NCBI RefSeq assembly: GCF_000418555.1
Contig: NZ_ATKM01000001.1
Span: 124,001 to 188,000, forward strand
Source of the DNA: Pseudomonas sp. P818
GTDB taxonomy: Bacteria; Pseudomonadota; Gammaproteobacteria; Pseudomonadales; Pseudomonadaceae
Direction: 5' to 3'
Length of the DNA: 64,000 nucleotides
A model generated the notes under the pieces. The model did not search any database and was not told the origin of the DNA. It saw only the letters and a program-made list of their open reading frames with translations. Positions 16,157 to 24,629 of the stretch are shown here, one piece after another. The translations under genes were made by a program, and so were the position numbers. Each line of letters begins with the position of its first letter. The first letter of the stretch is position 1.

Positions 16157-17525
16157 GTTGATGGCGATTCTGCTGTTCGTCAGTATCTGCGTGGCCTTGA
16201 TGGCCGGCTTCCCGGTGGCCTTCACCCTGGCCGGCGTTTCCCTGCTGTTCGCCGGCATCGGCGTTGTCACCGGTACCTTCGATCCAGGTTATCTGAGCGC
16301 CCTGCCGAACCGCCTGTTCGGCATCATGAATAACCAGACCATGCTCGCCGTGCCGCTGTTCGTGTTCATGGGGGTGATGCTGGAGCGCTCGCGGGTGGCC
16401 GAAGACCTGCTCGAGTCCATGTCGCGCCTGTTCGGCACCCTGCGTGGCGGTCTGGCAATTTCCGTGTGCGTGGTCGGCGCGTTGCTGGCGGCTTCCACCG
16501 GTATCGTCGGTGCCACCGTGGTGACCATGGGTCTGCTGGCGCTGCCGACCATGCTGCGCCGCGGCTACGATCCGGCCATTTCCACCGGCACGCTGGCTGC
16601 CACCGGCACGCTGGGGCAGATCATCCCGCCATCCATCGTTCTGGTGCTGCTGGGTGACGTGATGTCCAGCGCCTATCAGCAGGCGCAATTGAAGATGGGC
16701 ATCTTCTCGCCCAAGACCGTCTCGGTCGGCGACCTGTTCGTCGGTGCGCTGCTGCCCGGTCTGCTGCTGGTCGGCCTGTACATTCTCTACATCATCGCCA
16801 CCGCCATCTTCCAGCCGAAGAAACTGCCGGCGCTGCCGCAGGAAGAGCTCGGCCCGATCGAATGGGGCAAGCTGATCAAGGCCCTGGTGCCGCCGCTGAT
16901 TCTGATCGGCGCGGTGCTCGGCTCGATCCTCGCCGGCTACGCCACGCCGACCGAGGCGGCTGCACTGGGCGCGGTGGGTGCCATGCTGCTGGCGCTGAGC
17001 AAGGGCAAGCTGAACTTCGGCCAGCTGCGTGAAGTGGCCTATGGCACCACCGAAATCAGCGCCATGGTCTTCATGATCCTGATCGGTGCTTCGCTGTTCT
17101 CCCTGGTGTTCCGCGGCTTTGGTGGCGAAGCGCTGATCGAGGACGTGTTCGCGCAATTGCCAGGCGGCGTGCTCGGCGCATTCTTCCTGGTGATGGTGGT
17201 GATCTTCCTGCTCGGCTTCATCCTCGACTTCATCGAGATCACCTTCGTGGTGGTGCCGATCGTCGGGCCGGTGTTGCTGGCCATGGGGCTCGACCCGATC
17301 TGGCTGGGCGTGATGATCGCGATGAACCTGCAGACATCCTTCCTCACGCCGCCCTTCGGCTTCGCGCTGTTCTACCTGCGCGGGGTGACGCCGGCATCGG
17401 TGGCCACCAGCACCATCTACAAGGGCGTGGTGCCGTTCATCCTGATCCAGATTCTGCTGCTGGTGATCGCCTACATCTTCCCGGGCCTGATCACCTGGCT
17501 GCCGGAACAGGTCTACGGCAAGTAG
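16149..17525 (+). CDS. TRAP transporter large permease (DctM)
   Basis: A 458-residue polytopic permease that carries solute and sodium ions. The family signatures GMLLALPTMLRRGYDPAISTGTLAATGTLGQIIPPS (as separate short blocks) and the C-terminal MNLQTSFLTPPFGFALFYLRG are present. It is translationally coupled to dctQ and followed by a terminator at 17547. With dctP it forms a complete tripartite transporter. Confidence 0.93.
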   Translation: MAELMAILLFVSICVALMAGFPVAFTLAGVSLLFAGIGVVTGTFDPGYLSALPNRLFGIMNNQTMLAVPLFVFMGVMLERSRVAEDLLESMSRLFGTLRGGLAISVCVVGALLAASTGIVGATVVTMGLLALPTMLRRGYDPAISTGTLAATGTLGQIIPPSIVLVLLGDVMSSAYQQAQLKMGIFSPKTVSVGDLFVGALLPGLLLVGLYILYIIATAIFQPKKLPALPQEELGPIEWGKLIKALVPPLILIGAVLGSILAGYATPTEAAALGAVGAMLLALSKGKLNFGQLREVAYGTTEISAMVFMILIGASLFSLVFRGFGGEALIEDVFAQLPGGVLGAFFLVMVVIFLLGFILDFIEITFVVVPIVGPVLLAMGLDPIWLGVMIAMNLQTSFLTPPFGFALFYLRGVTPASVATSTIYKGVVPFILIQILLLVIAYIFPGLITWLPEQVYGK

Positions 17526-17546
17526 GTCATAGCTTGCAGTCAGCAG

Positions 17547-17572
17547 ACGCCCGTCCCTGTGACGGGCGTTTT
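17547..17572 (+). terminator. Terminator after dctQM
   Basis: A 9-base stem, ACGCCCGTC and GACGGGCGT, around CCTGT, followed by TTT and a T-rich tail. Confidence 0.85.
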
Positions 17573-17622
17573 GCTTCTTGCGTTGTCACACTATCGTTCA
17601 TCTATCTCAGCGAGAGGTCGTC

Positions 17623-18525
17623 ATGAGCACCGCCCAAGTCGAACGCGTGGAACTGGACCAACTGACCTGCTGGCGAATTCGCGTCGCCGGCAGCGAGCTG
17701 CTGGTGGCCCAGCAGGGCGCGCAGATTCTCAGTTACCGCCAGGGCGAGCAGCCACCGCTGATTTGGCTAAGCCCGGACGCGGCCTACCAACGTGGGCAAA
17801 GCGTGCGCGGTGGTGTGCCGGTTTGCTGGCCCTGGTTCGGTGATCTGCGGCGCAATCCGCAAGCGGTGCAGGCGCACTATCAGCTGGAGCAGGCGCCGGC
17901 CCATGGCCTGGTGCGGGCGTTGGAGTGGGAGCTGCTGGGCATCGAGGAGGAGGACGACGCCGTCACCCTGCGCTTCGCCTACGACACGCGCAATCAGCCG
18001 CTTGAAGGTTGGCCTCGGGATGCCGGCCTGACCTTCGTCGTGCGCCTGGCGCAGGATCTCGGCATGAGTCTGGAAACCCACAATCGTGGCGACACGCCGC
18101 TGACCCTGAGTCAGGCGTTGCATAGCTACTTCGCCGTCAGTGACGTGCGCCAGGTCGGCGTCGAGGGGCTGCAGGCCTGTCGTTATATCGACACCCTGCA
18201 AGGCTGGCAGGAGCTGCGCCAGCAGGATGCGCTGGTGTTCGACGCGGAAACGGACCGCATCTACCTCGATACCGCTGCGCGGCTTAGCATCGTCGATCCC
18301 GGCTGGGGCCGACGCATCCATCTGGATGCCCGTGGTTCACGCTCGGCCGTGCTGTGGAATCCCTGGGTCGACAAGGCCAGACGCCTGTCGCAGTTTCCCG
18401 ATGACGCCTGGCAGAACATGCTCTGCATCGAAACGGCCAACGTGCTGGAGGACGTCGTGCAACTGAACGCCGGTGAGCGTCATCGCCTGGAGCTGCGACT
18501 GTCCAGCGAGCCGCTGGCCGGTTAG
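17623..18525 (+). CDS. D-hexose-6-phosphate mutarotase (YeaD type)
   Basis: A 300-residue beta-sandwich of the aldose-1-epimerase superfamily. RGGVPVCWPWFGDLR, HGLVRALEWELL, LHSYFAVSDV and VLWNPWVDKA are the conserved strand motifs of the glucose-6-phosphate 1-epimerase subgroup, including the catalytic His and the Asp/Glu pair. It interconverts alpha and beta anomers. GAGAGG precedes the ATG at 17623. Its stop overlaps the stop of the convergent next gene by two bases. Confidence 0.9.
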   Translation: MSTAQVERVELDQLTCWRIRVAGSELLVAQQGAQILSYRQGEQPPLIWLSPDAAYQRGQSVRGGVPVCWPWFGDLRRNPQAVQAHYQLEQAPAHGLVRALEWELLGIEEEDDAVTLRFAYDTRNQPLEGWPRDAGLTFVVRLAQDLGMSLETHNRGDTPLTLSQALHSYFAVSDVRQVGVEGLQACRYIDTLQGWQELRQQDALVFDAETDRIYLDTAARLSIVDPGWGRRIHLDARGSRSAVLWNPWVDKARRLSQFPDDAWQNMLCIETANVLEDVVQLNAGERHRLELRLSSEPLAG

Positions 18526-18992
18526 CGTGACCCCTGCTGTTCCAGCGCCTGGCGAAGCGGCTCGGCGCTGGTGAAGGCCTGTTGCCGGACCAGCTGCCCA
18601 TCCTTTAGCTGCAACCACAGCACTTCGCCCTCCGCCGCCGGGTAGCGCGGGGCGATGCGGGCGTCGCGGTCGAGGAGGATGCGGTAGTTGTAGTCGCGCA
18701 TCTTCGGCAGGGCGAAGAGCGTGGCGATGACGCCGGGCATACGGCTGATGTCGGCGAGAAAGACCGCCTGGCGTTCTTCCAGATAGCCCTTGGGCTTGCC
18801 TTCCAGCGCAGCGTCGACCAGCTTGGCGCCGTCCATGTCGCGGGCCACCAGCAGGATCTGCATCTCATCGTTCAGGGTGTAAGGCGCGTCGAACTGATCC
18901 AGCAGCGTCCAGGGCGCCAGGCGCTCGCCTGGCTCGAGGGCCAGTGCAGCGGTGGATAGCAGGCACAGCAACAGCAGGGCAGCAGCTTTCAT
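18522..18992 (-). CDS. Exported thioredoxin-fold-like protein, unknown
   Basis: A 156-residue protein with a clear Sec signal peptide (about residues 1-19, ending TAALALEP). The order of elements (WTLLDQFDAPYTL, ILLVARDMDGAK, YRILLDRDARIAPRYP, EVLWLQLKDGQLV) resembles YtfJ/peroxiredoxin-like periplasmic proteins, but no CxxC is present. The ATG at 18992 begins the signal peptide. It is followed at its 5' side by two other exported-protein genes in the same direction. Confidence 0.65.
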   Translation of the reverse strand: MKAAALLLLCLLSTAALALEPGERLAPWTLLDQFDAPYTLNDEMQILLVARDMDGAKLVDAALEGKPKGYLEERQAVFLADISRMPGVIATLFALPKMRDYNYRILLDRDARIAPRYPAAEGEVLWLQLKDGQLVRQQAFTSAEPLRQALEQQGSR

Positions 18993-19021
18993 GCTGGAAC
19001 TCCTAGCAGGGACAGCGGGGG

Positions 19022-19555
19022 TTAGAGATCTTCGTCGGTCACCAGGCGCACTTCGCCGGCGTCCATGGCGTAGGCGGCGTCGGCCAGATCGTTGCTGATC
19101 TGCTCCACCTTCAGCGTGCCGCTGACCCACAGCGGGGCGTAGATGTCCTCGAGCGCGATGCCCTTGGGGTAACGCACCAGCACCAGCTGGTTGGGCGGCG
19201 GTGGCGGCACGTGGATGCAGGCGCCCGGATAGGGCACCAGGAAGAACAGGGTGCTGTTGCCTTTCTCGTCGTTTTCCAGCGGCACCGGATAGCCGCCCAG
19301 GCGGATCGCCTTGCCGTCGAGTGCGGCCACGGTCTTGGTGGAGTACATCACGGCCGGCAGGTCCTGGTCCTGCTGACGCAGCCCGCCTTCACTATAGAAG
19401 GTGCTGTCGCCTTCGGGGCTGTCATGGCTGATCTCGGGCATTTCCTCGAGGGCCTTGCGGTCCTCGGGTGGCATCAGGTCGAGCCAGTCGGTTTCCGGCA
19501 GTTCGGCGTGAGCCAGGCCGGTGCAAAGTAGCAGGGCGAACAGCAGGTGGCGCAT
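19022..19555 (-). CDS. DUF3299-type exported protein
   Basis: A 177-residue periplasmic protein (signal peptide to about residue 18, AHA). The core KAIRLGGYPVPLEND, FFLVPYPGACIHVPPPPPNQ and the LWVSGTLKVE strand are characteristic of DUF3299, whose function is unknown; such genes often accompany MacB-type export or metal-handling genes. The ATG at 19555 starts the signal peptide. Confidence 0.82.
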   Translation of the reverse strand: MRHLLFALLLCTGLAHAELPETDWLDLMPPEDRKALEEMPEISHDSPEGDSTFYSEGGLRQQDQDLPAVMYSTKTVAALDGKAIRLGGYPVPLENDEKGNSTLFFLVPYPGACIHVPPPPPNQLVLVRYPKGIALEDIYAPLWVSGTLKVEQISNDLADAAYAMDAGEVRLVTDEDL

Positions 19556-19626
19556 GGTGGTTGGAGTCTCTCGGCGTTGGCAATCGACAACCGGCACGGG
19601 TGCGTGCCGGTTTCGAGAAAGGTCGG

Positions 19627-19872
19627 TCAGCCCTTCTTGATCGCGCCGTAGATTACCAGCAGAACGATGGCGCCGATCACTGCGCCGATGAATCCGGCAG
19701 CCTGTCCGGCTTCGTAGATGCCCAGCGCCTGGCCGCCGTAGGTGGCGGCGATGGAGCCGCCGATGCCGAGCAGGATGGTCATGATCCAGCCCATGCTGTC
19801 ATCGCCGGGTTTGAGAAAGCGTGCGACCAGACCGACGATCAGGCCGATGAAAATGGTGCCGATAATGCCCAT
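19627..19872 (-). CDS. GlsB/YeaQ/YmgE-family small membrane protein
   Basis: An 81-residue protein with three hydrophobic segments and the family pattern GLIVGLVARFLKPGDD, GWIMTILLGIGGSIAATYGG, GAIVLLVIYGAIKKG. Related proteins are stress-induced and sometimes called transglycosylase-associated, although no enzyme activity is known. It has an AAGGAG-like site before the ATG. Confidence 0.92.
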   Translation of the reverse strand: MGIIGTIFIGLIVGLVARFLKPGDDSMGWIMTILLGIGGSIAATYGGQALGIYEAGQAAGFIGAVIGAIVLLVIYGAIKKG

Positions 19873-19938
19873 TGGCGTGTCTCCTTGGTGAGTGCTGCTC
19901 CTGCAGCAGGCCCTGCATGGGACAGGTCGATGGGGCGG

Positions 19939-20703
19939 TCAGTTCGTCTCGTCGGGTGGCAGTACGCCGTAACGGTGATAGATCAGCGCTATTTCGCCCT
20001 CCTCGCGCATGCGTGCGAGCTCGGCGCCCAGACGCTCGTAGAGTTCGCGCCGGTCGCTCTGGTAGCGTTTGAGCGAGGCGCCGAAATGATTGCCCAACAC
20101 CTGCTGGTGGGCGTAGTGAGCGTAGCTGTAGTCGCGATACCCCATCGCCTCGAACTGCGCCTCCATGGGGATGCGATCAAGCACCGCGATGGTGTCGATG
20201 CGCCCTGCCCTGAACATTGCGGCCAGCTGTGCATCGTCGCTGGCGTAGATGCGGCCCAGCTGATCGTCGCTATCGAAGGGTTCGAAATAGGCCGTACCGC
20301 GCTTCACGCCCAGGGTCAGTTGGTACAGATCCTCATAGCGGCTCAATCTGCCTTCTTCGCCCGGTCGAATGACGAAGAGGATGTTCAGCTGCTGGTTGCC
20401 GATGCTGGGCAGAAAGTGGATGTACTCGCGGCGCTGCTCGGTGAGCAGTACGCGTGGCACCAGATCGACCCGGCCCGAGCGCAGGTCGTCGAGGCTGCGC
20501 AGGAAGGGGGCTTCACGCCAGTGCAGATCGATGCCGAGGCGATGGGCGGCGGTTTCCAGCACACTGATCAGCGGGCCGCTGGGCATGCCGTCGACCGCAC
20601 GCATTTCCGGTGGACGCTCGCGAAAGTCGACCCGCAGCACATCGTCCGCAGCGGCGCAGGTCAACGTGAAGAGCAGAGGCAGTAAGGAAAGGAGACGTTT
20701 CAT
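19939..20703 (-). CDS. Periplasmic solute-binding protein, family 3-like
   Basis: A 254-residue protein with signal peptide (residues 1-19) and the two-lobed SBP family 3 layout: LRVDFRERPPEMRAVDG at the start, LEVLETAAHRLGI-like helix, then LTLGVKRGTAYFEPF and the C-terminal VLPP. It has no ABC permease neighbour, so it may be an orphan binding protein or a sensor-like member. Its ribosome site lies in the arm of a 12-bp hairpin (20711-20738). The ligand is unknown. Confidence 0.75.
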   Translation of the reverse strand: MKRLLSLLPLLFTLTCAAADDVLRVDFRERPPEMRAVDGMPSGPLISVLETAAHRLGIDLHWREAPFLRSLDDLRSGRVDLVPRVLLTEQRREYIHFLPSIGNQQLNILFVIRPGEEGRLSRYEDLYQLTLGVKRGTAYFEPFDSDDQLGRIYASDDAQLAAMFRAGRIDTIAVLDRIPMEAQFEAMGYRDYSYAHYAHQQVLGNHFGASLKRYQSDRRELYERLGAELARMREEGEIALIYHRYGVLPPDETN

Positions 20704-20710
20704 GCAGGGG

Positions 20711-20738
20711 CTCTTGAACGACCACCGTCGTTCAAGAG
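20711..20738 (-). promoter_or_regulatory. Perfect hairpin over the SBP ribosome site
   Basis: CTCTTGAACGAC and GTCGTTCAAGAG pair perfectly (12 bp) around a CACC loop. On the minus strand the 3' arm ends with AAGAG, the only purine-rich stretch before the SBP ATG at 20703, so folding would hide it. There is no T-run, which argues against a purK terminator. Confidence 0.5.
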
Positions 20739-20758
20739 CTTAGCTGCGATTCACCCTT

Positions 20759-21844
20759 TCAGCTTTGACCGATCAGCGCCTGAACCGCCGCGATGCCGGC
20801 ATCCAGACCGGCGCGATCAGCACTGCGAAGGGTGGCATGCCCGACCTTGCGTCCGGTCTTGAAAGCCTTGCCGTAGTGGTGCAGATGGCAGTCGGCGATG
20901 CTGATCACCTTGTCCACCGGCGGCACTTCACCAATGAAATTGAGCATCGCGCTCTCGCCCAGCTTGGCAGTGGAGCCCAGCGGCAGGCCGGCGACGGCGC
21001 GCAGGTGGTTCTCGAACTGGCTGCATTCGGCGCCTTCGATGGTCCAGTGCCCGGAGTTGTGCACGCGCGGGGCGATCTCGTTGGCCTTGAGGCCACCGTC
21101 CACCTCGAAGAATTCGAAGGCCAGCACGCCGACGTAGTCGAGTCTGTCCAGCACGCGGCCGACGTAGTCTTCGGCCAGCGCCTGCAGCGGGTGATCGGTG
21201 CTGGCGATGGACAGGGCGAGGATGCCGCTGTCGTGGGTGTTGTGCACCAGCGGGTAGAAACGGGTTTCGCCATCGCGGGCGCGCACGGCGATCAGCGACA
21301 CCTCGCCGCTGAAGGGTACGAAGCCTTCGAGGATGCACGGCACGCTGCCCAGCTCGGCGAAGGCGCCGGTGACGTCTTCCGGCTTGCGCAGGACCTTCTG
21401 GCCCTTGCCGTCATAGCCCAGGGTGCGAGTCTTCATCACCGCCGGCAGGCCGATGCTGGCCACCGCGGCATCGAGGTCGGCCTGCGACTGGATGTCGGCG
21501 AACTCCGGCGTGGGAATGCCCAGCTCGCGGAACATGGATTTCTCGAACCAGCGGTCGCGGGCGATGCGCAGGGCTTCGGCGCTCGGGTAGACCGGCACGA
21601 ACTGCGAGAGGAAGGCCACGGTTTCCGCCGGCACGCTCTCGAATTCGAAGGTGACCAGATCGACCTCGTCGGCCAGTTGGCGCAGGTGATCCTGATCGCC
21701 GTAGTCGGCGCGGATATGCTCGCCAAGCGCCTGGGCGCAGGCGTCCGGCGCCGGGTCGAGGAAGGCGAAGTTCATGCCCAGCGGCGTACCTGCCAGGGCC
21801 ATCATGCGGCCCAGCTGGCCGCCACCGATCACGCCGATCTTCAT
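20759..21844 (-). CDS. purK: N5-carboxyaminoimidazole ribonucleotide synthase
   Basis: A 361-residue ATP-grasp ligase of de novo purine synthesis; it makes N5-CAIR from AIR, bicarbonate and ATP, and hands it to Pur[20 protein letters not shown] is the typical start, and EFFEVDGGLKANEIAPRVHNSGHW is the conserved metal/ATP site. The ATG overlaps the purE stop as TAATG. Confidence 0.97.
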   Translation of the reverse strand: MKIGVIGGGQLGRMMALAGTPLGMNFAFLDPAPDACAQALGEHIRADYGDQDHLRQLADEVDLVTFEFESVPAETVAFLSQFVPVYPSAEALRIARDRWFEKSMFRELGIPTPEFADIQSQADLDAAVASIGLPAVMKTRTLGYDGKGQKVLRKPEDVTGAFAELGSVPCILEGFVPFSGEVSLIAVRARDGETRFYPLVHNTHDSGILALSIASTDHPLQALAEDYVGRVLDRLDYVGVLAFEFFEVDGGLKANEIAPRVHNSGHWTIEGAECSQFENHLRAVAGLPLGSTAKLGESAMLNFIGEVPPVDKVISIADCHLHHYGKAFKTGRKVGHATLRSADRAGLDAGIAAVQALIGQS

Positions 21845-22335
21845 TACTGCGCCCTCGGGTCCGGATTTTCCAGCACGGTGTTGGTCTGCTCGTCGCGGAA
21901 CTGCTTGAGCGCAGCATGGAACTGCGGGTGCTGGTGACCGAGGATGCTGGCAGCGAGCAGCGCCGCGTTGACCGCGCCGGCCTTGCCGATGGCCAGGGTG
22001 GCGACCGGGATGCCGGCCGGCATCTGCACGATCGACAGCAGCGAGTCGACGCCCGAGAGCATGGACGACTGTACCGGCACGCCAAGCACCGGCAGGTGGG
22101 TCTTGGCCGCGCACATGCCCGGCAGGTGAGCGGCGCCACCGGCACCGGCGATGATCACCTGGATGCCGCGGGCTTCCGCCTCTTCGGCGTACTGGAACAG
22201 CAAGTCCGGGGTGCGGTGGGCGGAGACCACCTTGACCTCGTGGGGAATGCCCAGCTTGTCCAGCATCTCGGCGGTGTGGCTAAGGGTGGACCAATCGGAC
22301 TTGGAGCCCATGATCACGCCAACCAGTGCGCTCAT
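21844..22335 (-). CDS. purE: N5-carboxyaminoimidazole ribonucleotide mutase
   Basis: A 163-residue enzyme that moves the carboxyl group of N5-CAIR to carbon 4. The motifs [15 protein letters not shown] and [11 protein letters not shown] are intact, with the catalytic histidine in SAHR. It is first in the purEK operon, which is preceded by a leader hairpin (22381-22412). The longer upstream reading crosses that leader, so ATG 22335 is used. Confidence 0.97.
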   Translation of the reverse strand: MSALVGVIMGSKSDWSTLSHTAEMLDKLGIPHEVKVVSAHRTPDLLFQYAEEAEARGIQVIIAGAGGAAHLPGMCAAKTHLPVLGVPVQSSMLSGVDSLLSIVQMPAGIPVATLAIGKAGAVNAALLAASILGHQHPQFHAALKQFRDEQTNTVLENPDPRAQ

Positions 22336-22380
22336 CGTCGTGCCTCTTCTCTCGGGCGCCTCGCGGCGCATCAAAAACCA

Positions 22381-22412
22381 ACAAGCCACGCGGGCGGGCC
22401 AGCGTGGCTTGT
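22381..22412 (-). promoter_or_regulatory. Leader hairpin before purEK
   Basis: An 11-bp perfect stem (ACAAGCCACGC and GCGTGGCTTGT) around a 10-base loop. On the minus strand it is followed by TGGTTTTTGATG, so it looks like a terminator located 46 bases before the purE ATG. Whether it attenuates purEK or ends a shorter transcript is not known. The 276-base purE/adhP divergent region holds nothing else recognised. Confidence 0.5.
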
Positions 22413-22611
22413 CATGATTCGTTGGCCGGGTGCTGCCGGCCGAAGGCCGCGCAGTATAACGCAAAGCCGCCGCTGACGGGCAGTGGCGACGACCGTTTGT
22501 CATGCCGGCCGTGACCATGCGGCAAAACCGCCTAAACCTTGCTCTGGAGCAATGCCGGCGTGGGCTGCGCGCGCACACTGGGTAGACACTCGCATGGAAG
22601 AGGAACAGCGT

Positions 22612-23647
22612 ATGAACCAGACCATGAAAGCCGCAGTCGTCCACGCCTTCGGCCAGCCGCTGCGTATCGAGGAGGTGAAAACCCCGCTACCCGGCCCCGG
22701 GCAGATTCTGGTGAAGATCGAAGCGTCGGGTGTATGTCACACCGACCTGCACGCAGCCGAAGGCGACTGGCCGGTGAAGCCGAGCCTGCCGTTCATTCCC
22801 GGTCACGAGGGCGTCGGCTACGTGGCGGCGGTCGGCAGCGGCGTGACTCGGGTGAAGGAAGGCGACCGTGTCGGTGTGCCCTGGCTCTACACCGCCTGTG
22901 GCTGTTGTGAGCACTGCCTGACCGGCTGGGAGACGCTCTGCGAGAGTCAGCAGAACACCGGCTATTCGATCAACGGTGGTTACGCCGAATACGTGCTGGC
23001 TGATCCGAACTACGTCGGAATCCTGCCGAAAACCGTAGATTTCCTGGAAATCGCACCGATCCTTTGCGCAGGCGTGACGGTGTACAAGGGCCTCAAGGAA
23101 ACCAAGGCACGCCCTGGCCAGTGGGTGGCCATCTCCGGCATCGGCGGCCTCGGCCACGTGGCGGTGCAGTACGCCCGCGCCATGGGCCTGCACGTGGTTG
23201 CGGTGGACGTCGACGATGCCAAGCTGGAGCTGGCGCGCAAGCTCGGCGCCAGCCTGACCATTAGGGCCATCGGCATACGCACGCAAGGAAAACCCGGCCG
23301 AGGTGGTGCAGCGCGATATCGGCGGTGCTCACGGCGTGCTGGTCACCGCGGTGTCCAACGCGGCCTTCGGCCAGGCCATCGGCATGGCGCGCCGGCACGG
23401 TACGGTGGCGCTGGTCGGTCTGCCACCGGGTGACTTTCCCACCCCGATCTTCGACGTGGTGCTCAAGGCCATCAGCATCACCGGCTCCATCGTCGGCACT
23501 CGCGCCGATCTGCAGGAGGCGCTGGATTTTGCCGGCGAAGGGTTGGTCCGAGCCACGGTGCACAGCGACAGCCTGGACAACATCAACGGCATCTTCGATC
23601 AGATGCGCGGCGGGCAGATCGAGGGGCGGGTGGTTCTGCAGTTCTGA
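22612..23647 (+). pseudogene. adhP: Zinc alcohol dehydrogenase (AdhP type), broken by a 13-bp insertion
   Basis: Residues encoded up to about 23263 match the AdhP/AdhA family well: [14 protein letters not shown] zinc ligands, [23 protein letters not shown] structural zinc cysteines and [17 protein letters not shown]. The frame then shifts, and the correct C-terminus ([25 protein letters not shown] to the stop at 23647) continues in another frame. Removing the 13 bases at 23264-23276 restores a continuous reading through [14 protein letters not shown]. Twelve of those 13 bases (GGCCATCGGCAT) recur at 23374-23385. As it stands the product would lose its catalytic C-terminal part. Start: ATG 22612 after GAGGAACAG. 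Strain-level loss or an assembly fault cannot be distinguished here. Confidence 0.85.
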
Positions 23648-23766
23648 GGGGGCAAACAGCCATGGATAGGCAGTTTTCCTACAGAGCGGACGCGGAAGAG
23701 CGCACAGATTGCCGCCAGACGGCTGGCTATACTGTGCGCCTCTTCATCCGTACAAGGACGTGCCCA

Positions 23767-24561
23767 ATGAAACATTACTTTCCCCTTTTTGCCCTTTCGC
23801 TGCTGTCGCTTCAGGCCTCGGCCATCGAACTGGCCAAGCACCCGCAAGTGTTCGATGCCGGTCAGGGCGTCAGCTTGGCCGTAGCCCCCACTGCTGATGG
23901 CAAGCAGGCACTGGTGCAGGTACGCGGCATCAACCACCCGCTCGATGAGGTGGTATTCCTTACCGACGTTCGCGAGCTGGGCAACGAGCAGCGTGACTAC
24001 GGCGTTCGTCTTGACGGTCGTGACTACAACCTGCTGAACAAGCGCCGCGCCTGGAGCGGCGAGAGCTACCAGCTCAACCTGCCCAATACCCAGGGCTTCG
24101 AGCTCAGCTACAGCGAGGACAAGACCAAGGCGCTCAAGCCGAAGGATCTCCTGGCGCTTTATGAGAAGCAGGAGAAGGACGGCGTTCAGGCGCGCCTCGC
24201 GGCCTTCGATCGCAAGCAGCGCCTGGCCGACTACAGTGCCCGCCTGCAGGAGATGGATGGCGAAGCCAGCAAGGCCTGCGGCACGCCGCTGACGACCAAG
24301 GTGGATTGGAGCGCGATCAGCGACGATCATTTGATCGGCTTCAGCGTGCCGAGCTTCTGTGGCGAAGTGGTCAACCAGATGGCCTATCTGTGCGGCCGTG
24401 ACGATCGCTACAAGGCCGAAGCCAAGACCCTCAAGGGCGTCGACTGCAGCTTCGGCGAGGCGCTGAAACTGCACGAGAAGGACGGCCAGCTGCAGTTCAC
24501 CACCCACCCGGATGAAGCCAACCAGGGCGACTTCATCAACGCCATCCTGCGTAACCGCTGA
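23767..24561 (+). CDS. Exported protein of unknown function
   Basis: A 264-residue protein with a signal peptide (MKHYFPLFALSLLSLQASA) and no recognised domain. A charged helical stretch at about 118-165 (ALYEKQEKDGVQARLAAFDRKQ) suggests a coiled coil. Four cysteines lie in the last 110 residues (ACGTPL, SFCGEVV, LCGRDDR, DCSFGEA), pairs of disulfides being likely. ATG 23767 was chosen for the signal peptide. It is a single gene between adhP and an AraC regulator. Confidence 0.65.
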   Translation: MKHYFPLFALSLLSLQASAIELAKHPQVFDAGQGVSLAVAPTADGKQALVQVRGINHPLDEVVFLTDVRELGNEQRDYGVRLDGRDYNLLNKRRAWSGESYQLNLPNTQGFELSYSEDKTKALKPKDLLALYEKQEKDGVQARLAAFDRKQRLADYSARLQEMDGEASKACGTPLTTKVDWSAISDDHLIGFSVPSFCGEVVNQMAYLCGRDDRYKAEAKTLKGVDCSFGEALKLHEKDGQLQFTTHPDEANQGDFINAILRNR

Positions 24562-24629
24562 TCTTCGGTGGCGGGCTGCGGCCCGCCATCTGCGGCATAT
24601 TTCTTGCGTTCTTTTGTCCATCTGCACCG

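Noticed and set aside
20711..20738. Hairpin as the purK terminator
   Set aside because: purK is transcribed toward it, but there is no T-run on that strand; the position next to the next start codon favours translation control.
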